Below are positions 7,108-12,607 of a stretch of DNA of 12,607 bases, piece after piece. The stretch's first letter is position 1, and each line of letters opens with the position of its first letter. This DNA comes from Burkholderiales bacterium (GTDB lineage Bacteria > Pseudomonadota > Gammaproteobacteria > Burkholderiales > JAEUMW01). The stretch spans positions 1 to 12,607 of the forward strand of contig JAEUMX010000234.1 of NCBI GenBank assembly GCA_016791285.1, read 5' to 3'. The notes under the pieces are model-generated. The model did no database searches. It saw only the letters and a program-made list of their open reading frames with translations, and was not told where the DNA came from. The position numbers and the translations under genes are program-made.

Positions 7108-8346
7108 TTGAGCAGCCGCAGAGTCGTGGTGACGGGGTTGGGCATTGTCTGCCCCGTGGGCAACTCGGTGGATGCGGCCTGGGCCAGCATCTGCGAGGGA
7201 CGCTCCGGGGTCGGCCACATCACTCGCTTCGATGCGTCCGCGTTCCCGTCGCGCATTGCCGGAGAGGTGAAGGGATTCGATCCCGCCAAGTACATTTCGG
7301 CGAAGGAGGCGCGCCGCTACGACACCTTCGTGCACTACGGCGTGGCCGCTGCGGCGAATGCGATTGCCGATTCGGGCCTGGTGGTGACCGAGGACAATGC
7401 CGAGCGGATCGGTGTGAACATCGGCTCGGGTATCGGCGGCCTGCCGATGATCGAGGATACCGACCGCGTCCTGGCACAGTCGGGGCCGCGCAAGATCAGT
7501 CCGTTCTTCGTTCCGGGCACGATCATCAACATCATCTCCGGGATCCTTTCCATCATGTATCGGATAAAGGGTCCCAACCTCGCCATCGTCACCGCCTGCG
7601 CCACGTCCAATCATAGTATCGGGACGGCGGCCAGGTTCATCGAGTACGGCGATGCGGACGTGATGATTGCCGGCGGGGCCGAGGCGACGGTTTCGCCGCT
7701 TGGGATCGGCGGCTTTTGCGCGGCACGTGCGCTCAGCCTCCGCAACGACGACGCGGCCGCGGCCAGCCGGCCGTGGGACACCGGGCGCGATGGCTTCGTC
7801 CTCGGCGAGGGTGCGGGCGTGCTGGTGCTCGAAGAGCTGGAGCATGCCAAGAAACGGGGCGCGCGCATCTATGCGGAGCTCGCCGGCTTCGGCATGAGCA
7901 GCGATGCGCACCATATTACGGCGCCGTGCGAGGATGGGGAGGGTGCGGCACGCTGCATGCGCAACGCGCTGGGCAACGCCGGCATCAACCATGATCAGGT
8001 CGACTACGTGAATGCGCACGGCACCTCGACGCCGCTCGGGGATATCGCGGAGACGGTGGCAGTGAAGAAATGCCTGGGGGAGAGCGCCCAGCGTGTGGCC
8101 ATGAGCTCCACCAAATCGATGACGGGTCACCTGCTCGGCGCGGCTGGCGGTGTGGAAGCGATCTTCTCGGTGCTGGCCATTCGGGATCAGGTGGCGCCAC
8201 CGACGATCAATCTCGTCGAACCGGACCCGCAGTGTGATCTCGACTATGTTCCCAACACGGCGCGGCAGATGAAGATCGACGTCGCCGTTTCCAACTCGTT
8301 CGGCTTCGGCGGCACGAACGCCACGCTCGTCTTCCGACGAACCTAG
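7108..8346 (+). CDS. fabF: Beta-ketoacyl-ACP synthase II (FabF)
   Basis: A 412-residue elongating condensing enzyme that extends acyl-ACP with malonyl-ACP. The N-terminus [16 protein letters not shown] is typical. The Cys-His-His triad is complete: C164 in TACATS, H304 in [12 protein letters not shown] and H341 in [13 protein letters not shown], with the supporting K336. These match E. coli C163, H303 and H340. The C-terminal [15 protein letters not shown] is intact. The start is TTG at 7108, a rare codon for so central a gene, but it is supported by the ribosome binding site and by homology. It lies 47 bp after acpP and 62 bp before pabC. FabB is a possible alternative, but the position after acpP favours FabF. 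Confidence 0.96.
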   Translation: MSSRRVVVTGLGIVCPVGNSVDAAWASICEGRSGVGHITRFDASAFPSRIAGEVKGFDPAKYISAKEARRYDTFVHYGVAAAANAIADSGLVVTEDNAERIGVNIGSGIGGLPMIEDTDRVLAQSGPRKISPFFVPGTIINIISGILSIMYRIKGPNLAIVTACATSNHSIGTAARFIEYGDADVMIAGGAEATVSPLGIGGFCAARALSLRNDDAAAASRPWDTGRDGFVLGEGAGVLVLEELEHAKKRGARIYAELAGFGMSSDAHHITAPCEDGEGAARCMRNALGNAGINHDQVDYVNAHGTSTPLGDIAETVAVKKCLGESAQRVAMSSTKSMTGHLLGAAGGVEAIFSVLAIRDQVAPPTINLVEPDPQCDLDYVPNTARQMKIDVAVSNSFGFGGTNATLVFRRT

Positions 8347-8360
8347 CTCACCGCCGAGAC

Positions 8361-8383
8361 GCCTGTCGCACCGGGCGGCAGGT
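8361..8383 (+). other. Hairpin in the fabF-pabC gap
   Basis: GCCTGTCGC (8361-8369) can pair with GCGGCAGGT (8375-8383) around a 5-nt loop, giving nine pairs including two G-U wobbles. No U tract follows, so it is not a standard terminator. It fills the middle of the 62-bp gap before pabC, which lacks a visible Shine-Dalgarno. The role is unknown: it could be an RNA processing or stability element, or chance in GC-rich DNA. Confidence 0.35.
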
Positions 8384-8408
8384 CGACGCGGCCTCGCAGC
8401 ACGCGGCC

Positions 8409-9224
8409 ATGAGTGTTCTGGTCAACGGCCAAGTGAACGGTCTGGTGGATCCCGCGGATCGGGGGTTAGCCTACGGCGACGGGGTGTTCCGCACCCTGTT
8501 GCTGCGCCAGGGGCGAGCGGTCCGCTGGGATCGTCATTACCGGCGTCTGCGCGCCGATTGCGAAGCGCTCGCGTTGCCGTGTCCCCCCGCTGAGACCTTG
8601 GTTGTCGAGCTGGCAGCCGCTGCCGCTGAACTGCCCGAGGCTGCCGGGAAGATCATCGTCACCCGCGGTGTTGGCCGCCGTGGATACGCGCCATCTGCTC
8701 ACACGGAGCCGATTCGCATTGTGTCTGCGACCCCACTGCAGGAGTATCCGGGCACCTATCGCGACCAGGGCGTGCACATTCGTCGCTGTCGGCTTCGACT
8801 GGCCATTCAGCCCCGCCTTGCCGGGGTGAAGCACCTGAATCGGCTGGAGAACGTGCTCGCACGGATGGAGTGGTCGGATCCAACGATAGCCGAAGGTCTC
8901 CTGCTCGACACCGAGGATCGGGTGATCGAGGGAACCGCGAGCAACCTCTTTCTGGTCCGCGACGGGGTGCTGCATACGCCGGATCTGTCGCGCTGCGGGG
9001 TGTCGGGTGTGACACGTGAGCGCATCATCGACGCCGCTCTGCGCGAAGGGGTGCCGGTTCGCGTGGCCGGCATTTCGTGGGAAGTGCTGCTGAGTGCGAC
9101 GGAGGTTGTCCTGGTCAACAGCCTGATCGGTGTCTGGCAGGTCCGCAGCTTGCAGTCTCGAACGTGGGCCGACAACACCTGGACCTCACGTATCCGCGGT
9201 TGGCTCGATGGCGCCGACGATTAG
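8409..9224 (+). CDS. pabC: Aminodeoxychorismate lyase (PabC)
   Basis: A 271-residue PLP enzyme of fold type IV. It splits 4-amino-4-deoxychorismate into p-aminobenzoate and pyruvate for folate synthesis. Family signs: DRGLAYGDGVFRT at residues 17-29, the PLP-binding lysine K141 in VKHLNRLENVL, EGTASNLFLV at 174-183 and CGVSGVTRERI at 196-206. Related branched-chain or D-amino-acid aminotransferases share the fold. The KHLNRLE motif and the position between fabF and mltG, as in E. coli, support PabC. The ATG at 8409 has no obvious ribosome binding site. The last 17 bp overlap mltG. pabA and pabB are not in the window. Confidence 0.93.
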   Translation: MSVLVNGQVNGLVDPADRGLAYGDGVFRTLLLRQGRAVRWDRHYRRLRADCEALALPCPPAETLVVELAAAAAELPEAAGKIIVTRGVGRRGYAPSAHTEPIRIVSATPLQEYPGTYRDQGVHIRRCRLRLAIQPRLAGVKHLNRLENVLARMEWSDPTIAEGLLLDTEDRVIEGTASNLFLVRDGVLHTPDLSRCGVSGVTRERIIDAALREGVPVRVAGISWEVLLSATEVVLVNSLIGVWQVRSLQSRTWADNTWTSRIRGWLDGADD

Positions 9225-10224
9225 GCGTCTCATCGCATGGCTCGTGGTCGCGGGGGTGGCGACGATCGCCGTGGCGAGCGCCGTGCTCTACCAGTACGCA
9301 CAAACCCCGCTGCCGCTGCAGGTGCAGCCGCCGAAAGCCTTCGAGCTCAAGGCCGGCAGCAGCTTGAGAAGCATCGCTCGGCAACTGGTCGAGGCGGACG
9401 TACTCACCGAGCCCTGGCGCTTCGAACTGATCGCGCGGCTCCGAGGCGACGCGGGCGGTATCAAGGCCGGAAGCTACGAGATCGTCAGCGCCGTCACGCC
9501 GATCGAGCTTCTCGACAAGCTCACGCGCGGGGATGTCGTCCAGGAGCAGATCACCTTCGTGGAGGGATGGACGCTGCGGCAAATGCGCCAGGCGCTCGCC
9601 GAGCATCCCTATGTGCGCCACGACAGCAGCATCCTGTCGGACGCAGAGTTCCTCGAGCGGGCCGGCGTGTCCGGCTATCAGAGCGGCGAAGGGCTCTTCT
9701 TCCCGGACACCTATCGCTTCAATCGCGGAGCGAGCGACCTCGACGTCCTGCGGCAGGCGCGAGAGGCCATGCAAAAGCAACTCGACAAGCTCTGGAATTC
9801 CCGTGCGTCGAACCTTCCGTTCAAATCTTCTTACGAGGCGCTGATACTTGCCTCGATCGTGGAGAAGGAGACCGGTGTCGGCGCTGATCGGCCCCTGGTG
9901 GCAGCCGTGTTCGTCAACCGGCTTCGTCGCGGCATGAAACTGCAGACCGATCCGACCGTCATCTATGGTCTGGGAGCGGCTTTCGACGGCGATCTGCGAA
10001 AGGCGGATCTGCAGCGGGATACCCCCTTCAACACCTACACGCGCGCCGGTTTGCCGCCCACACCCATCGCCATGCCGGGTCTCGCGGCGCTCTCGGCTAC
10101 GCTCGACCCGCCACACAGCGATGCGCTCTACTTCGTGGCGCGCGGTGACGGCACGAGCCACTTCTCGCCCTCTCTGGAAGAGCATAATCGGGCAGTCGAT
10201 CGCTATCAGAGAGGCAGACGATGA
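9208..10224 (+). CDS. mltG: Endolytic murein transglycosylase MltG (YceG-like)
   Basis: A 338-residue inner-membrane enzyme that cleaves nascent glycan strands in the periplasm and is thought to set strand length. An N-terminal membrane segment spans about residues 8-28 (IAWLVVAGVATIAVASAVLY), with RR before it, as expected for a cytoplasmic N-terminus. A LysM-like region follows (about 41-110). The catalytic part contains EGLFFPDTYRF (161-171), ILASIVEKETG (213-223), where E219 is the likely catalytic Glu, and LQTDPTVIYGLG. The ATG at 9208 lies inside the end of pabC. The frame extends upstream to 9130, but starting there would add residues ahead of the membrane anchor that do not fit the family. 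The ribosome binding site is weak, suggesting coupling to pabC translation. Confidence 0.94.
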   Translation: MAPTIRRLIAWLVVAGVATIAVASAVLYQYAQTPLPLQVQPPKAFELKAGSSLRSIARQLVEADVLTEPWRFELIARLRGDAGGIKAGSYEIVSAVTPIELLDKLTRGDVVQEQITFVEGWTLRQMRQALAEHPYVRHDSSILSDAEFLERAGVSGYQSGEGLFFPDTYRFNRGASDLDVLRQAREAMQKQLDKLWNSRASNLPFKSSYEALILASIVEKETGVGADRPLVAAVFVNRLRRGMKLQTDPTVIYGLGAAFDGDLRKADLQRDTPFNTYTRAGLPPTPIAMPGLAALSATLDPPHSDALYFVARGDGTSHFSPSLEEHNRAVDRYQRGRR

Positions 10225-10251
10225 TCCACCCAATGTCGCGGTGAGCCCAAG

Positions 10252-10863
10252 GTGGACCGAGGCAAGTTCATCACCTTGGAGGGTCTCGACGGTGCCGGGA
10301 AGACAACCCATGTCGCCTGGCTCGCAGACCACCTGCGCGTGCACGGCAGGACGGTGGTAGTCACGCGAGAGCCAGGGGGGACGCCGCTTGGAGAGCGGCT
10401 CCGGGATCTGGTTCTGCAGGAGCCCATGCACGCCGACACCGAAGCTTTGTTGATGTTTGCCGCGCGGCAGGAGCATCTCCAGTCGCTCATCCTTCCCGCC
10501 CTCGATGCAGGGCAGTGGGTGGTCTGCGACCGGTTTACCGACGCCACCATGGCCTACCAGGGAGGCGGTCGAGGGATCTCCCTCGATCGCCTTGCCATCC
10601 TGGAGCGCTGGGTGCAGGGCGACCTGCAGCCGGATCTGACGCTCTTTTTCGATGTTCCCGTCGCGACGGCGCTGGCTCGGTTGCCTCAGGGAGAGGCGCG
10701 TGACCGCTTCGAGCAGGAGCAACGAGCCTTTTTTGAGCGGGTGCGGGCGACGTATCAGCAGCGAGTCGCGGCTTTTCCTCAGCGTATACGCCTGGTGAAG
10801 GGTGATGAGCCAGTTGCAGTGGTTCGTAAATCACTTCAAGAAGAGCTCTCAATACTTTGTTAA
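10252..10863 (+). CDS. tmk: Thymidylate kinase (Tmk)
   Basis: A 203-residue kinase that phosphorylates dTMP to dTDP for DNA synthesis. The P-loop EGLDGAGKTT is at residues 10-19. REPGGTPLGE is at 39-48, and CDRFTDATMAYQGGGRG at 92-108 carries the DRF/Y and dTMP-binding residues. The lid near 142-154 (ARLPQGEARDRFE) has several Arg residues, while the P-loop lacks one, as in bacterial type II enzymes. The start is GTG at 10252. No in-frame ATG exists between it and the upstream stop codon, so it is the only reasonable start. The 27-bp gap after mltG shows no strong ribosome binding site. The last 7 bp overlap holB. Confidence 0.96.
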   Translation: MDRGKFITLEGLDGAGKTTHVAWLADHLRVHGRTVVVTREPGGTPLGERLRDLVLQEPMHADTEALLMFAARQEHLQSLILPALDAGQWVVCDRFTDATMAYQGGGRGISLDRLAILERWVQGDLQPDLTLFFDVPVATALARLPQGEARDRFEQEQRAFFERVRATYQQRVAAFPQRIRLVKGDEPVAVVRKSLQEELSILC

Positions 10864-11891
10864 CAAATCCTTTACCTTGGCAGAGACAGACTTGGGATCG
10901 GCTCTTCTCCGCTCCGACAGGGCTGCCCCACGCGCTTCTGATATCCGGGCCCGAGGGAATCGGCAAACGCCAGTTCGCCCGCCTGGTCGCCCAAGCGTTG
11001 CTCTGCGAGCAGTTGGGCCGGAGTTCACATCCGTGCGGTGCATGCCTGTCTTGTCATTGGTTTGAGCAGGAGACGCACCCCGACTTCAAACTTCTTCAGC
11101 CTGACTCGCACGCAGCAGATGAAACCGACGGCGGGGATAGCGACCAGGAGTCGGGCAGGGGCAGGGGAAAGCAGGGAGGTAAACAGATCTCGGTCGCACA
11201 GGTGAGGGGGCTCGCGGGATTCACGGACCTGTCTGCTCACCGCTGCGGCAGGAAGGTCGTCATGCTGCATCCTGCCGAGGACCTTAACCTCAGCGCTGCG
11301 AACGCCCTCCTCAAGACGCTGGAAGAGCCGCCCCGGGAGACATTTTTTCTCCTGGTATGTCACCGCGCTCACCGCATCTTGCCCACCGTGCGCAGCCGGT
11401 GTCGCCTCATGCCGATGCGAGTCCCGGGACCCGCGGAGAGCATACCCTGGCTGGCCGAGCAGGGAGTGAAAGATCCCCTTCTTGCACTGTCGGTGGCGGG
11501 CTTCGCACCCCTGCGCGCGCTGGAGGACATGCGGGCGGATAACCTCGAGCGACGCAAGATCTTTCTCCGGCGGCTCGCAAACGGTACGTTGGACCCCATC
11601 GGTGACGCGGGGAACCACGATAGCACTGAGCTACCGCAAGTACTGGGATGGCTACACCAATGGACGTACGATCTCGTCGCGAATCGTCTCAGCGGTCGCA
11701 CCCGGTACAACCCGGACTTCGCGGAGCCCTTGAGGCATATCTCAAGGCAGGCTGACATCGTGCAACTTGGCCGTTACCATCGGAGCTTGGTCGCGTACCA
11801 ATCGCGCCTGGGGCATCCGCTGAATCCTCGGCTCGTCTTCGAGTATCTGTTTCTCTCCTACCTTAGATCCATAGGGAGCGGCCGCGAGTGA
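10857..11891 (+). CDS. holB: DNA polymerase III delta' subunit (HolB)
   Basis: A 344-residue clamp-loader subunit that helps load the sliding clamp onto primed DNA. It has PWQRQTWDRL at the N-terminus, then the P-loop-like GPEGIGKRQF (31-40). A zinc module of four cysteines follows (C50, C60, C63, C66), close to E. coli C50, C59, C62 and C65. A degenerate Walker B region is near 134-144, NALLKTLEEPP is at 149-159, and the SRC sensor motif is at 180-182. Residues 84-110 form a hydrophilic Asp/Gly/Lys-rich insert between the zinc module and the next core block. The start is TTG at 10857 inside the end of tmk, with the purine run AAGAAGAG (10838-10845) 11 nt upstream. It is chosen because the family N-terminus begins within ten codons. 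The TGA stop overlaps the tatD start. Confidence 0.92.
   Translation: MLTNPLPWQRQTWDRLFSAPTGLPHALLISGPEGIGKRQFARLVAQALLCEQLGRSSHPCGACLSCHWFEQETHPDFKLLQPDSHAADETDGGDSDQESGRGRGKQGGKQISVAQVRGLAGFTDLSAHRCGRKVVMLHPAEDLNLSAANALLKTLEEPPRETFFLLVCHRAHRILPTVRSRCRLMPMRVPGPAESIPWLAEQGVKDPLLALSVAGFAPLRALEDMRADNLERRKIFLRRLANGTLDPIGDAGNHDSTELPQVLGWLHQWTYDLVANRLSGRTRYNPDFAEPLRHISRQADIVQLGRYHRSLVAYQSRLGHPLNPRLVFEYLFLSYLRSIGSGRE
11873..11878 (+). promoter_or_regulatory. Ribosome binding site of the tatD-family gene
   Basis: AGGGAG within the end of holB lies 9 nt before GTG at 11888. It supports this GTG, which overlaps the holB stop as GTGA, as the translation start. Confidence 0.65.
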
Positions 11892-12607
11892 CACCTGCTG
11901 TATTGGTTGATTCCCACTGCCACATTGACTTCCCGGAACTGTCCGGTGATATCGAGGGAGTACTTGGCAGGATGGGCGAGAACGGCGTTGGAGCCGCGCT
12001 GTGCGTGTCCGTAAGTCTTTCAACGTTTCCCGCGGTCTTGGCGATTGCGGAGCGCTTTCCACAAGTATTCGCCTCGGTCGGTGTGCATCCGGACCATGAG
12101 AGCGTGGAGGAACCAGGAGCCGACGAGCTCGCTGCCATGTCAGCTCACCCGAAGATCCTCGCGATCGGAGAAACAGGGCTCGACTACTACCGGCGGACTG
12201 GTGATCTCGACTGGCAGCGGGAGCGGTTTCGTCGCCACATTCGAGCCGCACGCAAATCAGGAAAGCCGCTGATCATACATACCCGTTCTGCTGCGGAAGA
12301 CACGTTGCGACTGATGCGCGAGGAACGTGCTTACGAGGTCGGTGGTGTGATGCATTGCTTCACGGAGACATGGGAAGTTGCCGCGGCCGCTCTGGAAATG
12401 GGTTTCTATATCTCGTTCTCGGGCATCGTTACCTTTAGGAGCGCTGGAGACTTGAAAGACGTGGTGCGCCGTGTGCCGCTCGATCGCATCATGGTCGAAA
12501 CGGATGCACCGTACCTCGCGCCTGTGCCGCACCGCGGCAAGACGAATGAGCCGGCCTTCGTCAGGCACGTCGCCGAGGAGATCGCCCACCTGCGCGAGAT
12601 CCCGTTC
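11888..12607 (+). CDS. tatD: TatD-family metal-dependent hydrolase (YcfH-like, 3' partial)
   Basis: The first 240 residues of a TatD-type TIM-barrel hydrolase; relatives act as metal-dependent DNA exonucleases or D-aminoacyl-tRNA-related hydrolases, and the exact substrate here is not known. The frame runs open to the window end, so about 20-25 C-terminal residues are missing. Metal ligands are all present: H10 and H12 in DSHCHID, E95 in AIGETGLDYY, H131 in IIHTRSA, H156 in VMHCF and D206 in VETDAPYLAP. The GTG at 11888 overlaps the holB stop and has a good ribosome binding site. Its position after holB matches E. coli ycfH, so YcfH is the closer relative by synteny. Local GC is lower than in the fab genes (33 of 60 bases at 12361-12420 by hand count). 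Confidence 0.93.
   Translation, partial: MTPAVLVDSHCHIDFPELSGDIEGVLGRMGENGVGAALCVSVSLSTFPAVLAIAERFPQVFASVGVHPDHESVEEPGADELAAMSAHPKILAIGETGLDYYRRTGDLDWQRERFRRHIRAARKSGKPLIIHTRSAAEDTLRLMREERAYEVGGVMHCFTETWEVAAAALEMGFYISFSGIVTFRSAGDLKDVVRRVPLDRIMVETDAPYLAPVPHRGKTNEPAFVRHVAEEIAHLREIPF

Noticed and set aside
9115..10722. A 535-codon open frame on the minus strand opposite pabC, mltG and tmk
   Set aside because: It spans three well-supported genes on the + strand. Its product is rich in Arg, His and Gly, with no recognisable domain. Long antisense frames are expected in GC-rich coding DNA.
1..12607. Mobile elements, CRISPR arrays, tRNA or rRNA genes, or a new defence or biosynthetic system
   Set aside because: I saw no terminal inverted repeats, transposase, regularly spaced repeats or structured RNA gene. 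Every coding region belongs to a known family in conserved order.

Overview
The window is a housekeeping block of a GC-rich Gram-negative bacterium, most likely a betaproteobacterium. Gene order supports this: a signal peptide peptidase, an RsmI-like methyltransferase and maf stand next to yceD-rpmF-plsX-fabHDG-acpP-fabF-pabC-mltG-tmk-holB-tatD. The right-hand part matches the E. coli yceF-to-ycfH locus. The sppA/methyltransferase arrangement on the left is one I associate with Burkholderiales, Rhodocyclales and relatives. I cannot name a genus from the sequence alone.

Layout. Positions 1-801 (+) hold the 3' part of sppA, whose start lies outside the window. Positions 781-2099 (-) hold a two-gene unit, maf followed by an RsmI-like SAM methyltransferase. 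The methyltransferase 3' end overlaps the sppA 3' end by 21 bp. Positions 2100-2156 are a short divergent promoter region. From 2157 to the window end every gene is on the + strand and tightly packed: yceD, rpmF, plsX, fabH, fabD, fabG, acpP, fabF, pabC, mltG, tmk, holB and the first 240 codons of a tatD-family gene.

Function. PlsX makes acyl-phosphate for phospholipid synthesis. FabD loads malonyl onto the acyl carrier protein (AcpP), FabH starts fatty-acid chains, FabF elongates them and FabG performs the first reduction. PabC makes p-aminobenzoate for folate. MltG cuts nascent peptidoglycan glycan strands. Tmk makes dTDP, and HolB is the delta' subunit of the DNA polymerase III clamp loader. 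L32 and the 23S rRNA-linked YceD protein add a ribosome component. The block therefore joins membrane lipid, wall, ribosome, folate and DNA supply.

Expression. Several genes overlap by one to a few bases (maf/methyltransferase, plsX/fabH, tmk/holB, holB/tatD), and pabC/mltG overlap by 17 bp. Six of the twelve + strand genes whose start is visible from plsX onward or nearby use GTG or TTG: fabH, fabD, fabF, tmk, holB and tatD. acpP probably has its own extended -10 promoter and a leader with a stable UUCG hairpin.

I found no mobile element, CRISPR array, tRNA or rRNA gene, and no sign of a new multi-gene system. No gene-free stretch exceeds about 155 bp. The points worth a second look are regulatory or concern gene arrangement.
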